Assembly: GCA_046349915.1 (NCBI GenBank)
Contig: JAXMBL010000006.1
Span: forward strand, 248,001 to 312,000
Length of the DNA stretch: 64,000 bases
Reading direction: 5' to 3'
DNA from: CAIXSC01 sp046349915
GTDB taxonomy: Bacteria; Planctomycetota; Planctomycetia; Pirellulales; Pirellulaceae
The notes beneath the pieces were generated by a model that was not told the origin of the DNA, did not search any database, and worked only from the letters and a program-made list of their open reading frames with translations. Made by a program: the position numbers and the translations under genes. The first letter of the stretch is position 1. The number at the start of each line of letters is the position of its first letter. Below are positions 40,395 through 50,574 of this stretch, piece by piece.

Positions 40395-41495
40395 CTACCA
40401 AAAGATCAACCGTCGAGCGATCGACCAATAGGCGTTCAAGATTGGATTCGCCACCCAGCGCAACACGGGCGAACGAAGTTCCGAAAACTCGACCCCGCCC
40501 TTGAATCGCCCTAGAAACTCGCGGTCCGAGATTTTGCGTTTCGCCTGCGACTCGCGCCGTCGTTGTCGCAGACGCACGAGGTTGTCTCGGTGGCAGAAAT
40601 AGGCGTACGAACGCAACTTGTCGCGTAGTCGCCCGCGAGTAATGGCGAATGCCAACTGCCCCGCTTCCATGAGCAAGGCGGCGGGGGCGATCAGCAGCAG
40701 AGTCGCCCAGCGGTAATGAACGAACAGCAGCCACAACCGATTGCGTTCGAGATAGTAGTAATTGCGAAAATCGCCCTTATACACATATTTGTGGTACACC
40801 ACGCTATCAGGGATGTAATGCACATCCCAACCAGCCAGCCGCGACTTCCAACCGAGTTCCGTATCTTCATGATAAAGAAAAAAGTGCGAGTCAAACAGTC
40901 CGAACTCGCGAATCGCTTCCGCTCGAACGAGACACGCGGCGCCTGACGGGAAATCGATCGACCGAGGTGAATCGTATTGTCCCTCATCCAGTTCGCGATA
41001 CCCCGTGGTGAACCCGAAGCCCAGAAATTGACAGACATTGCCCGCCGTGTTGAACCGCGTGGTTTCTGGGTGTAGCAACAACTTGGATTGCCCGCACGCC
41101 ACCTCGGCATGGGCTTCCAAGTAGTCGACCAATCGAGCCAACCAGCCGCTGGCGACCACCGTGTCTTGATTGAGCAACGCAATATACTTCGTTCGCGGAA
41201 AACGCTGCTGAATCACTTCCCAGCCCAGGTTATTGCCGCCCGCGAACCCCAGGTTCTGCTCGGAGCGATAATAAACCACATTGGGGAATTCTTGGGCGAG
41301 CCAATCGCCGACGTCGTCACTCGAGGCATTGTCGACGATCAGCACTTGACGGAGATAGGGCGAGTCGTCCGAGGCAAGCACCGTCGGCAGGCACTCGACC
41401 AAGTCCTTACGCCCGTTGTAGGCAACAATCAATACGACCACTTCGATGGGCGAGTGATCGGCTGAGTTGATCGACGGGGAGCTGAGAGAATCCAC
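40395..41495 (-). CDS. Family 2 glycosyltransferase (rhamnosyltransferase-like)
   Basis: A 366-residue protein starting with GTG at 41495. The GT-A core begins VVVLIVAYNGRKDLVECLP (residues 19-37), followed by VLIVDNASSDDVGDWL, SEQNLGFAGGNNLGW and a donor-site LLNQDTVVASGWL. This N-terminal series is typical of GT2 rhamnosyltransferases, and the dTDP-rhamnose genes are next door. FFLYHEDTELGWKSRLAGWDV is the acceptor-side motif of the family. A hydrophobic stretch near 270-290 may associate with the membrane. The stop TAG lies at the junction with a truncated family D repeat. Confidence 0.88.
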   Translation of the reverse strand: MDSLSSPSINSADHSPIEVVVLIVAYNGRKDLVECLPTVLASDDSPYLRQVLIVDNASSDDVGDWLAQEFPNVVYYRSEQNLGFAGGNNLGWEVIQQRFPRTKYIALLNQDTVVASGWLARLVDYLEAHAEVACGQSKLLLHPETTRFNTAGNVCQFLGFGFTTGYRELDEGQYDSPRSIDFPSGAACLVRAEAIREFGLFDSHFFLYHEDTELGWKSRLAGWDVHYIPDSVVYHKYVYKGDFRNYYYLERNRLWLLFVHYRWATLLLIAPAALLMEAGQLAFAITRGRLRDKLRSYAYFCHRDNLVRLRQRRRESQAKRKISDREFLGRFKGGVEFSELRSPVLRWVANPILNAYWSIARRLIFW

Positions 41496-41599
41496 AATCC
41501 CTGCGGCTGGCGGGCCGTTTCCCGAAAGGCATCATCCGTGAGGAAAACCACGAAGAGCGTTAATCTACCATCGCAACTCGATGTCGCAACCGCCCCGTG

Positions 41600-41845
41600 A
41601 CCACTCAGCGGACGGGCGGGGGACCACGAATTTCACGAATCGCACGAATGGTAGGGTGCGTCGAACCGGGCGGGAGACAATCCACCACCCAAAACCGACG
41701 CCTCCACCGCCCGGTGAAAACGCACCTTATCGTTGAACACCCGAGGCCCCGCACATCACGTTTCCGCGTGTGCGGGGCTTGGCTCGCATGGTGGAACCGT
41801 TCAGTCTAGAAGGTGCGTCTGCGCCGGAGGCTTGACGCACCCTAC
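41600..41845. repeat. Family D REP-like repeat, one long copy plus a compact hairpin
   Basis: This fills most of the 360-bp gap between the glycosyltransferase start and the end of the first giant gene; the remaining 100 bases on the left show nothing recognisable. A long copy starts at about 41651 (GTAGGGTGCGTCGAACCGGG to ...CACGTTTCCGCGTGTGCGGG). It ends in a compact hairpin at 41812-41845 which, on the minus strand, reads GTAG, stem GGTGCGTC, a 14-base loop and stem GACGCACC. The giant gene's stop codon is 14 bases away. Confidence 0.88.
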
Positions 41846-41859
41846 TCCGAACCTTCCCC

Positions 41860-44800
41860 TTAGAACTGGAACTGGCTCGATCCCGGATTACGAGTCCAGC
41901 CATTTAGGCGGATGCGTTTCGCGGCGAACGGCGCGGGCAACTGAACTTCGCGGTAGCCAACTCCCACCACGAACGTCAGGTTGCCGTACGTCCAACCCAA
42001 GCCGTACGCACTCAGATTGATGTAGTCCGAGTACAACGCAAAGTCGGTGATCGTGTCCAGTAACGTGTCGTCGTTCGCGATGTACACCACGTCGCGGCCA
42101 GCGCCCGTCGTGATCGTGTCGGAACCGGCGTCGCCGTACAACTGGTCGATCGCGTCGCCGCCGTTCAGCGAGTCGTTATTGTTGCCGCCTCGCAGAGTGT
42201 CCGTGCCGCCCAGGCCAATCAGCACGTCGTCTCCGTCGCTACCTCGCAACTCATCCACGCCGTTCGTGCCCGTGATCGTGTCGTTGCCCGAGCCGCCGTC
42301 GATAAACGGCACGCCGGTCATCGTACCAATCAACTGGAAGTTCAACGTGTTCCCGCCGCCGTTGCCTTGGATCGACAACCCATTGCCCACCCAGCCCTCG
42401 AAGCTGTTCGTCAACGAATTGAAGCCGTTCAAGGTGATCGCGGACACTCCCAGCGCGACGATCGTGTCGGTGTCGGCGCCGCCATTCATGACGTCGTTCT
42501 CAGCCTCGTTGCTCGACACCTGCACCACGTCGAAACCAGCGCCCGCCGTGATCGTATCCAAGCCAGCGCCGCCGTTGATCGTGTCGTTGTGCAGGCCGCC
42601 ATCGATCGTGTCGTTGTCGTTGCCGCCGTTGATGACGTCGAAGCCATCCCCGCCGGTCAAGATGTCATCGCCGTCACCGCCGTTGATCACGTCGGACGAC
42701 GCGCTGCCTGTGATCGTGTCGTTACCGCCCAGGCCGTCAATCGACGCCAAGCCGGTCGGACCCACGATACCCGTCAGATCAAACAGGTTCGCTCCGCCCG
42801 TCCCTTGCAAGGTCTGATTGTTGCCCACAATCGCCTCGATGCTCGACACCGTCTCGACGCCGGTGTTCGCCAACGAGAAGCCTTGCAGGGTCGCGGTGCC
42901 AGTGCCCGCGATGATCTCGAGCGTGTCGTATTCGCTGCCGCCATCGATCGTGTCGGTGGTCGCTTCCGCGCCGCGGATCAAGATCCGGTCGGGCGACGAG
43001 CCGCCCAGGACCGTGTCGACATCGGGACCGCCATTCAGCGTGTCGTGATCGGCGCCTCCATCTAAACTATCGTTGCCCGCTCCGCCGTCCAGCGTGTCAT
43101 GGCCGAATTCACCAAACAACTGGTCGACGCCCGTGTTGCCGAAGATCGTGTCCTCGTCGGCGCCGCCGTACAGCGTGTCGTTGCCGCTGCCGCCCACCAG
43201 CAAGTCGTTCAAGTTCTCGCCATAGATGGTGTCGTTATTGGCGCCGCCGAAGATGCAGTCGCTGGCATTGCCGCCGTAGATCACATCGTTGCCGTCCTCG
43301 CCGAAGATCAGGTCAGTCAGGTTGGTGCCGGTCAGCGTATCATCGCCCATCGTTCCTTCCACGATCTGGTCTTCGCTGACGATCGCCAGGAAGCAGGTTG
43401 TGATGTCGACGATGATGTCGTCGTCGTACACCGCAATCTGAGCCGTCTCGAAGTTGGTCGCCGTGAAATTCCCCTTCAGGTCGTCCGCCGTCAGCGACAG
43501 CGTCTTGCCCGTCGGGTTGATCACGTAATCCTGCACGATAAAGATCTCGGCCGTGGTCAGCGCGCCGAACTGATCGGGCGTCAGCACCAGCGTCACATTG
43601 TCCGTGCCCGCATCGCCGTCGTACGCCACTTCCGAGACGTTCGCATGCGACGTTGTCACGTCGTCGTTGTTTGTTCCGCTGTTCAAGCTGGTCGTGTTCG
43701 TCATCGTCGCGAACCCAAAGTGCAGTTCGTTCGCATTCCCGTTCCCCAGGATGCCGAAGCCATTGCCTTGGTACTCGTCGATGCTGTTCGTGAACACATT
43801 GAACACGGTGTTGAAGCCGTTCAGCGTGACGTTTCCGCCACCGATATTCCGCAGAATGTCGTAGTCGGTTGGGTCTTCCACGCCGCCTGGACCACCTTGC
43901 ATCACGTCAAACTCGGCCTCGGTCCCGGAGATCTGGATCAGGTCGGTTCCAGCGCCCGCGTCGACGTTATCGATGCCCGCACGAGCGTTGATAGTGTCCG
44001 AGCCGCCGTTGCCGCGGATCGTGTTCACATCGACGTCGCCGACGATCGTGTCAGCCGCGCTGCCGCCAAAGACATGTTCGATGCTGCTGCCGATGTCGCC
44101 GCCGGTTCCGGCCAGCAAGCCACCCGTGATATTCGTCGCAGTGCCCGGCGGGCCGGCGGTCAGATCAACCGACACAGAAGTGCCGTAGGCGCTGTAGTCC
44201 AGGAGGTCGGCGCCTTGGCCGCCATCCAAGCTACCCGATAGGCTGCCGGCCACGCCCATGGTGAACGTGTCAGCCTGAGTGCCGCCGACCAGGTTGTCGA
44301 TGTTGGACCACGTTCCACCGATCTTTGCGGCGAGCGTACCGGAATCGGCGCCGGTGACCGCGAAGTCGTTCCCGTCGTTGTCGCCCACCAGCGTATCATT
44401 GCCGCTGGTGCCGTTGACGGACCCCGCCACACTGCCCGTGGTGAGGAAGGTAAATGTGTCGGCGCCCGTGCCGCCGTTCAAGTTCTCGATGTTGCTGAAC
44501 GTACCGCCGACGTCGGTTACCGTGCCGCCATTGGTTGCATTGATCAACCACGCGTTGGTTCCGTCCGCCTGCGTCAACGAATCGGTCCCCGAACCACCGT
44601 TAATGTTGCCAGACAACGTGGCGCCCGAGGCAATCGAGAAACTATCGACCCCTGTGCCGCCCGTCAGATTCTCGATGTTGCTGAACGAGCCGCCCAGGTC
44701 TGTCACGGTTCCCGCATTGGCGCCTGTTACATTCCACGTATTCGCGCCATCTACCTGGATGAGCGAATCGTTGCCGCCCGCGCCATTGATGTTGCCGCTG

Positions 44801-47800
44801 AGTGTCGCGCCGCTGTTGATCGTGAACGTGTCGGTGCCTGCTCCACCCGTCAGATTGTCGATGTTCGACCAACCCGAGGTCTTGCCAGATAGCGTGCCCG
44901 AATCCGTTCCCGTCACGACAAATGTATTGCCGTCATCGTCACCCACGATCGAATCGTTGCCGCTAGTGCCATTGATCGCACCGCCGATAACGCCCGAGTT
45001 GGTGAAAGTAAACGTATCGTCGCCGGTGCCGCCAGTCAGGTTCTCGATGCCGCTGAACGTGCCAGTAACGTCCGTTACCGTGCCGCCATTGGAGGCATTG
45101 ATTAGCCATGCATTCGTACCATCGGCTTGAACGAGCGAGTCCGTACCGTTACCGCCGCTAATACTTCCGCTCAGGGTTGCACCACTATTGATGGTGAAAC
45201 TATCGGCGCCCGTGCCTCCCGTGAGATTTTCGATGTTCGACCAACCCGAGGTTTTGCCCGCCAACGTTCCCGCATCCGCCCCGGTAACGACGAACACATT
45301 GCCATCATTGTCCCCGGTCAACGTGTCTGTCCCTGTGCCGCCGTCGACCGATCCAGTCAAGCTTCCGGCATTGGCAAATGTAAAGCTATCCGCGCCGCTG
45401 CCGCCTACCAAGTTCTCGATGTTGCTGAAGCCGCCCGTGTCGGAGGCCGTACCGCTGCCGGCGCCGTTGATATTCCAAGTGTTCGCGCCATCGGTCTGAG
45501 AGATGGTATCCGTGCCGGCGCCGCCATCAATCGCACCTGTAAGTGACGCGCCGGATGCAATCGTGAATCCATCAACGCCCGTGCCGCCCGTGACATTTTC
45601 GATGCCCGAGAACGTCCCGGTCACGTCGGTAACCGTGCCAGCATCGGCGCCCGTGATATTCCAGGTGTTGGCGCCATCAGCCTGCGCGAGCGTGTCGCTG
45701 CCCGAGCCGCCCACGATATTGCCGCTCAGAGTCGCGCCGCTATTGATCGTGAACGAATCAGTCCCGGTTCCACCCGTCAAGTTCTCGACGCCCGACCAAC
45801 CCGAGGTTTTTCCGGTCAGAGTGCCCGCGTTGGCGCCGGTGACCACGAAGGTGTTTCCATCATTGTCGCCAGTGATTGTGTCCGTTCCCGCACCGCCCGT
45901 TATGGATCCGGTCAAGCTGCCCGAGTTGCCGAAGACATAAGTATTCGTCCCTCCCCCGCCCGTGACGCTGGCCGTCGTCGCGGCGGTGATCGAGAAGTCG
46001 TCGGTCGACGAACCGCCGTTCAGTGTTTCCATCGACGAGAAGGTCAGTGTCTGACCGCTCACATACGCAGGTGTGCCATCCAATCCCCAGGTGGCGGCGT
46101 TATTCGTACCGTTCAGCACATCCGCACCGCTGGCACTGCCAATCAGGTCATTGATGTTGTCGAATGTGCCGCTGATTAGTGACGCCGTACCTTGGAAGCC
46201 GTCAATCGATCCGACGGCAGTCAGGCTGACCGTCACAGGCCCAGCCACGCCGCTGTAATCCAATTGTGCGCTCGAGCCGCCATCGACATTCCCAGTGACC
46301 GAGCCACCGGTCGAAAAGTTGATTTCGTCCTGGCCCGCTTCCGCCACGATGTTACCTGTCAGTGTCGCGGACAAGTTGTATATGTCGGCTGCACCGCCAC
46401 CGCGCAGTTCCATCGCAGTGGCGCTGGTCACGTTGAAGGTGTCTACCGCCGTTCCACCTTGGATCGTACCGAAACCACTGAAATTCAGTGTGATGCCGCT
46501 CACCACATAGGTCGGCGTGCCATCCAGTCCCCAGGCGCCCGTGGAATTCTGACCGGTGAGCGTAGTGCCCGCGTTCCCTGTCAACGTATCAATGTTCGAG
46601 AAGCCACCGGAGATATCAGCCTCGGTTCCGGTGAATCCTTCTGCCCCCGAACCAGTCAGCGACACGGTGTTGATCAGATTACCTTGCAGGGTATCCGATC
46701 CGGTGGTTCCGTTGACGCTTCCCGTCAACGCCGCGTCAATGTCGAAGACGTCGTTGCCACCGCCACCTTGCAGGTTGAAGGCGCTAGCCGCAGTCACGTT
46801 GAATTGATCGACATCCGAACCGCCGGCGAGCGTGGCGAACCCGCTGAAGTTCAGCGTGTCCCCACCCTCGGTATAGGTCGGAGTGCCATCCAGATCCCAG
46901 GTGCTAGCGAGATTCTGACCGGTGAGCGTGCCGCCATTGCCGGTCAAGGTTTCGATGTCATTGAAACCACCGGATATCGAGGACTCAGTGCCGTCGAATC
47001 CGCTCGCGTTAGCATTTGTCAGAAAAACATTGTCAATGAGGTTGCCTTGGAGTATATCCGTCCCGGCGCCTCCATTGATGCTACCCGCCGTCAAAGCGGC
47101 GTCGATATCGAATATATCATTGCCCAAATTGCCACTTAGAGAATTCAGACTCGTGGCTGCTGTTACGTTAAATTGATCTACATCTGAACCGCCGTGAATG
47201 AACGTAAAACCGGTGGAAAAGCTCAGGGTGCCACCCGCAGTTGTGTACGTTGGCGTACCGTCAAAATCCCAGGTGCTGGCGACATTCAGACCTTGCAACG
47301 ACGCCGTACCGCCTGCCACAAGCTGCTCGATGTTCGTGAACCCACTAAGCAGCGAGTTCTCCGTGCCATCCGCTCCCGACGCATCGAGCGCTGAGAGGGT
47401 AACGTCATCAACACCGAGTCCCTGAAACCTATCACTACTGCCTGAACCGCCATCGATCGACCCCGAGAAAGCACCGTCCAAGTTGAAAACATCGGTTCCC
47501 GTGCCGCCGACAAGACTCTGAATATTTGAGAATCCTCCCGTGACATCGGTCACAGACCCTGAGTTGGAGCCGGTAATCGTCCAGGTATTCGAGCCATCCG
47601 CTTGTGTCAGCGTATTGGTCCCGCCAGCCCCGTTAATCGAGCCAGATAGCGATGCGCCCGAGGCAATGGTAAAGCCATCCGTCCCAGTTCCGCCCGTCAC
47701 GGACTGAATGTTGCTGAAACTGATGGAGCCCGTTCCAGATACGCTCCCGGAATTCGAGCCAGAGATGTTCCAGGTATTCGTACCGCTGCCGCGGCTCAGT

Positions 47801-48417
47801 GAATTCGTACCTCCACCGCCATTAACGGTAATCGAAGAGCCGTCCGCGGTGTCGAATGTGTCAGTCGAAGTTCCACCGACCACGGTCGAAATGCCCGAGA
47901 ACGACACCAGCGCGCCCGCGCCGGTCATCTGTCCCGAACCGGACCCTGTAATGCTCCAGTTAGCCGCGGCATTCGGGCCATTGAGTGTCACCGTGGCCCC
48001 TGCGCCGAGGATGTTAAGTGGATCGTTCAGCGAAGAAACGGTGACAGAGTCGGTCCCGTCAACCATCTGAAAGACGAGTGAATCGATGTCGTTGGGATCA
48101 GTCGCCTGAAAAGTCACCGTATTGGTGCCGCTTCCAATTACGTTGACGCCGGTCAACGTGCCAACAACATTGATCGCCGCCGCTGAGTCGGTGATAGTGT
48201 AGGTGTCCGTCAAAAACGAAACTGACAAATTGCTGTTGACGCCTGCCCCCGAGAAATCGATCGAATCCGCTGCGTCATTCAAGGTGATTGTCGCGAGCAC
48301 TCGTCGTCCTTCGAGCGACTCGAGGAACATCCGCCGTTTCTTGGCTCGCTGGCGTGATTGGGCTTGAGCTTGCTTACGTGCGGCTCGACGGCGGAACCAA
48401 GAAAAATCAAACAGCAT
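41860..48417 (-). CDS. Giant LEPR-XLL / RTX repeat protein 1
   Basis: A 2185-residue protein. The ATG at 48417 is chosen for its AGGAG site 8 bases upstream, although the frame extends further. A basic N-terminus leads to LESLEGRRVLA (about 32-42), the planctomycete LEPR-XLL motif near the start of exported giants. Residues 60-1500 are dominated by imperfect 60-75-residue repeats of the type 'SGATLSGNINGGSGTDSL...ADGTNAWLINA...GTVTDVTGTFSGIENLTGGTG', predicted beta-helical. Residues 1690-2120 carry RTX-type GGxGxDxLx calcium-binding repeats. The end (ITDFALYSDYINLSAYGLGW and SSQFQF) matches two neighbouring giants. Probably a secreted or surface adhesin-like protein; no catalytic domain was seen. 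Confidence 0.85.
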   Translation of the reverse strand: MLFDFSWFRRRAARKQAQAQSRQRAKKRRMFLESLEGRRVLATITLNDAADSIDFSGAGVNSNLSVSFLTDTYTITDSAAAINVVGTLTGVNVIGSGTNTVTFQATDPNDIDSLVFQMVDGTDSVTVSSLNDPLNILGAGATVTLNGPNAAANWSITGSGSGQMTGAGALVSFSGISTVVGGTSTDTFDTADGSSITVNGGGGTNSLSRGSGTNTWNISGSNSGSVSGTGSISFSNIQSVTGGTGTDGFTIASGASLSGSINGAGGTNTLTQADGSNTWTITGSNSGSVTDVTGGFSNIQSLVGGTGTDVFNLDGAFSGSIDGGSGSSDRFQGLGVDDVTLSALDASGADGTENSLLSGFTNIEQLVAGGTASLQGLNVASTWDFDGTPTYTTAGGTLSFSTGFTFIHGGSDVDQFNVTAATSLNSLSGNLGNDIFDIDAALTAGSINGGAGTDILQGNLIDNVFLTNANASGFDGTESSISGGFNDIETLTGNGGTLTGQNLASTWDLDGTPTYTEGGDTLNFSGFATLAGGSDVDQFNVTAASAFNLQGGGGNDVFDIDAALTGSVNGTTGSDTLQGNLINTVSLTGSGAEGFTGTEADISGGFSNIDTLTGNAGTTLTGQNSTGAWGLDGTPTYVVSGITLNFSGFGTIQGGTAVDTFNVTSATAMELRGGGAADIYNLSATLTGNIVAEAGQDEINFSTGGSVTGNVDGGSSAQLDYSGVAGPVTVSLTAVGSIDGFQGTASLISGTFDNINDLIGSASGADVLNGTNNAATWGLDGTPAYVSGQTLTFSSMETLNGGSSTDDFSITAATTASVTGGGGTNTYVFGNSGSLTGSITGGAGTDTITGDNDGNTFVVTGANAGTLTGKTSGWSGVENLTGGTGTDSFTINSGATLSGNIVGGSGSDTLAQADGANTWNITGADAGTVTDVTGTFSGIENVTGGTGVDGFTIASGASLTGAIDGGAGTDTISQTDGANTWNINGAGSGTASDTGGFSNIENLVGGSGADSFTFANAGSLTGSVDGGTGTDTLTGDNDGNVFVVTGADAGTLAGKTSGWSNIENLTGGTGADSFTINSGATLSGSISGGNGTDSLVQADGTNAWLINASNGGTVTDVTGTFSGIENLTGGTGDDTFTFTNSGVIGGAINGTSGNDSIVGDDDGNTFVVTGTDSGTLSGKTSGWSNIDNLTGGAGTDTFTINSGATLSGNINGAGGNDSLIQVDGANTWNVTGANAGTVTDLGGSFSNIENLTGGTGVDSFSIASGATLSGNINGGSGTDSLTQADGTNAWLINATNGGTVTDVGGTFSNIENLNGGTGADTFTFLTTGSVAGSVNGTSGNDTLVGDNDGNDFAVTGADSGTLAAKIGGTWSNIDNLVGGTQADTFTMGVAGSLSGSLDGGQGADLLDYSAYGTSVSVDLTAGPPGTATNITGGLLAGTGGDIGSSIEHVFGGSAADTIVGDVDVNTIRGNGGSDTINARAGIDNVDAGAGTDLIQISGTEAEFDVMQGGPGGVEDPTDYDILRNIGGGNVTLNGFNTVFNVFTNSIDEYQGNGFGILGNGNANELHFGFATMTNTTSLNSGTNNDDVTTSHANVSEVAYDGDAGTDNVTLVLTPDQFGALTTAEIFIVQDYVINPTGKTLSLTADDLKGNFTATNFETAQIAVYDDDIIVDITTCFLAIVSEDQIVEGTMGDDTLTGTNLTDLIFGEDGNDVIYGGNASDCIFGGANNDTIYGENLNDLLVGGSGNDTLYGGADEDTIFGNTGVDQLFGEFGHDTLDGGAGNDSLDGGADHDTLNGGPDVDTVLGGSSPDRILIRGAEATTDTIDGGSEYDTLEIIAGTGTATLQGFSLANTGVETVSSIEAIVGNNQTLQGTGGANLFDLTGIVGPTGLASIDGLGGNDTITGSASSDVINGGDGDDILTGGDGFDVINGGNDNDTIDGGLHNDTINGGAGLDTITAGAGFDVVQVSSNEAENDVMNGGADTDTIVALGVSAITLNGFNSLTNSFEGWVGNGLSIQGNGGGNTLNFQLIGTMTGVPFIDGGSGNDTITGTNGVDELRGSDGDDVLIGLGGTDTLRGGNNNDSLNGGDAIDQLYGDAGSDTITTGAGRDVVYIANDDTLLDTITDFALYSDYINLSAYGLGWTYGNLTFVVGVGYREVQLPAPFAAKRIRLNGWTRNPGSSQFQF
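41880..44110 (-). repeat. C-terminal module duplicated between giants 1 and 2
   Basis: This 2.2-kb end of giant 1 is closely similar to the end of giant 2 (about 50870-53060, a constant offset near 8.97 kb). Some stretches are identical over 90 bases or more, for example around the NELHFGFATMTNTTSLNSG codons (43690 and 52660) and around the FLAIVSEDQIVEGTMGDDTL codons. Giant 3 has the same module in a more diverged form (61.95-63.75 kb). Confidence 0.85.
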
Positions 48418-48850
48418 AGCGAGGCTCCTGAGGAACGAATGGAGAACGATGAATCGGATGAATGGAGGGAGAATGTCGGAACAGCAAGCGTATATAACGA
48501 CGGTGCCCTGCCTTGGTCGTCGCGCGCGGCGACAACGAAGGGAGGACGGCGAGCTGGTTTGTTGCCCACGGGAACCGGGAAAAAACAAGCGACTGCGTAA
48601 TCTGTTACGCCGAGCCAGCTTTTCCTCAAGTCCTGATTACGAATTCCCGCAGTGGTTCGCGAGGGTCGCGCGAACGTTCTTCCGATGAGATCGGCCAAGC
48701 TAGCGAGTTCAGAAAATTCTGTCCAGCATGTTCGCACGAAACAAAAAGAAAAGTTTACGGCACATGCGGAACAACACAAAAAACCGTTGCGTTTTAACAA
48801 CCACGACATCAAAAGTCATTGATTATTGGCAACGTTCCTGTTGTCAAAGG
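48418..48850. other. Upstream region of giant gene 1
   Basis: About 430 bases with no supported gene; open frames crossing it are not protein-like. It is more AT-rich than its neighbours between 48710 and 48830 (for example AACAACACAAAAAACCGTT) and should hold the promoter of giant gene 1 on the minus strand. No -35/-10 pair could be assigned confidently. It ends where the family D array begins. Confidence 0.45.
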
Positions 48851-48851
48851 G

Positions 48852-49989
48852 AGAACCACGAATTACTCGAATCGCACGAATGGTAGGGTGCGTCGAACCG
48901 GGCGGCGAACGATGTGGCACAAGCCGCAGACGTCCCCACCGCCCGGTGAAAACGCACCTTATCGTTGAACGCCCGCGGCCCCGCCGAGCACGTTTCCGCG
49001 TGTGTGGGATTTTGTTCGCGTGGCGGAATCGCTCGGTCTCGATGGTGCGTCGGAAGGGGGACCACGAATTTCACGAATCGCACGAATCGTAGGGTGCGTC
49101 GAACCGGGCGGGAAATGATTCGGCACAAGCCGCAAACGTCCCCACCGCCCGGTGAAAACGCACCTTATCGTTGAACGCCCGCGGCCCCACCGAGCACGTT
49201 TCCGCGTGTGCGGGATTTTGTTCGCGTGGCGGAATCGCTCGGTCTCGATGGTGCGTCGGAAGGGGGACCACGAATTTCACGAATCGCACGAATCGTAGGG
49301 TGCGTCGAACCGGGCGGGAAATGATTCGGCACAAGCCGCAAACGCCTCCACCGCCCGGTGAAAACGCACCTGATCGTTGAATGCCCGCGGCCCCGCCGAG
49401 CACGTTTCCGCGTGTGCGGGATTTTGTTCGCGTGGCGGAATCGCTCGGTTGAGAAGGTGCGTCGGAAGGGGGACCACGAATTTCACGAATCGCACGAATC
49501 GTAGGGTGCGTCGAACCGGGCGGGAGATGATTCGGCACAAGCGGTAAACGTCCCCACCGCCCGGTGAAAACGCACCTGATCGTTGAACGCCCGCGGCCCC
49601 ACCGGTCACGTTTCCGCGTGTGCGGGATTTTGCTCGCGTGGTGGAATCGCTCGGTGTAGGGTGCGTCGAACCGGGCGACGAGTGATTCGGCACAAGCCGT
49701 AGACGCATCCACCGCCCGGTGAAAACGCACCTGATCGTTGAACGCCCGCGGCCACGCCGATCACGTTTCCGCGTGTGCGGGGTTTTGCTCGCGTGGTGGA
49801 ATCGCTCGGTTGAGAAGGTGCGTCCGCGCCGGAGGCTTGACGCACCCTACGAGTTCGGTGAAAACGCACCTTATCGTTGAACTCCTGCGGCCCCACCGAT
49901 CACGTCTCCGCGTGTGTGGGATTTTGCTCGCGTGGTGGAATCGCTCGGTTGAGAAGGTGCGTCTGCGCCGGAGGCTTGACGCACCCTAC
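48852..49989. repeat. Family D REP-like tandem array (about five long copies and two compact hairpins)
   Basis: Long copies start near 48883, 49088, 49295, 49500 and 49656. The first four are spaced at a regular 205-207 bp. Each unit contains the leader CCACGAATTTCACGAATCGC (except the fifth), the GTAG-headed stem-loop (ACCGGGCGG/CCGCCCGGT inside GGTGCGT/ACGCACC) and a second hairpin around CACGTTTCCGCGTGTGCGGG. Compact GTAG hairpins (stem GGTGCGTC/GACGCACC) lie at 49817-49850 and 49956-49989. The array ends 25 bases before the start of the RAYT transposase gene. Confidence 0.92.
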
Positions 49990-50013
49990 GAGTCTATACG
50001 GGGAATTGACGCC

Positions 50014-50568
50014 GTGTCGAAATACCGTCGCTACTTTGTGCCGGGCGGCACTTACTTCTTTACGGTGGTTACCTATCGACGGCGACGTTTTCTCACCGAT
50101 GAATTGTCGCGTAAAATTCTGCATGACTCCATCGAGACCACTCGCCGGAAACTACCGTTTCGCATCGTGGCGATGGTGCTCTTGCCCGACCATCTACACT
50201 CGGTGTGGACTCTCCCGAGCGGCGACGTCGATTACTCCACTCGATGGCGAACCATCAAGAGCGATTTCACCAGCGAGTATCTCGCGGCTGGCGGCAAGGA
50301 AGCTCGCATCTCGATCTCACGCAAGAAGCGAGGCGAGCGTGGAGTATGGCAAAGAAGGTTCTGGGAGCATACGGTTCGCGACGAGTCGGATTTGAAACGA
50401 TGCGTCGACTATATCCATTGGAATCCACGCAAGCACGAGCTTGTCGACCGAGTCAGAGACTGGGAGTACTCCACATTTCACCGTTTTGTTTCCAACGGCG
50501 AGTATGGAATTGATTGGGGCGGCGAAGACCCCACCCCAGGATACGAAGCCCCCGAATGGGGCGAATGA
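50014..50568 (+). CDS. REP-associated tyrosine transposase (RAYT, HUH superfamily)
   Basis: A 184-residue protein starting with GTG at 50014 (MSKYRRYFVPGGTYFFTVVT). The frame is open further upstream, but that part is repeat sequence. The family's HUH-type site is LPDHLHSVW (His60 and His62) and the catalytic tyrosine lies in DYIHWNPRKHEL (Tyr133), the 'YIHxNPxKH' motif diagnostic of Transposase_17/RAYT proteins. YRRRRFLTD and VWQRRFWEHTVRDESDL are the other conserved blocks. RAYTs cut and join single-stranded REP hairpins with a GTAG foot. This gene sits inside the largest cluster of GTAG-headed hairpins in the window, with one compact hairpin 25 bp upstream. The frame is complete, so it may be active. 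Confidence 0.93.
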   Translation: MSKYRRYFVPGGTYFFTVVTYRRRRFLTDELSRKILHDSIETTRRKLPFRIVAMVLLPDHLHSVWTLPSGDVDYSTRWRTIKSDFTSEYLAAGGKEARISISRKKRGERGVWQRRFWEHTVRDESDLKRCVDYIHWNPRKHELVDRVRDWEYSTFHRFVSNGEYGIDWGGEDPTPGYEAPEWGE

Positions 50569-50574
50569 CTCGTC

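Noticed and set aside
42047..48070. Long plus-strand open frames opposite giant gene 1 (and likewise 50988-60961 and 62089-63974)
   Set aside because: They are antisense shadows created by the biased, repetitive Gly/Asp/Thr/Asn codons of the giants; the translations are Pro/Ser/Val-rich periodic strings without domains or ribosome-binding sites.
49071..49730. Minus-strand frame of about 220 codons across the family D array
   Set aside because: It only reflects the repeat period; the translation repeats the same FVRFVKFVVP-like string in each unit.
48852..49989. Regular 206-bp repeats considered as a CRISPR array
   Set aside because: The whole unit is repeated, there are no short constant repeats alternating with unique spacers, and no cas genes are present.
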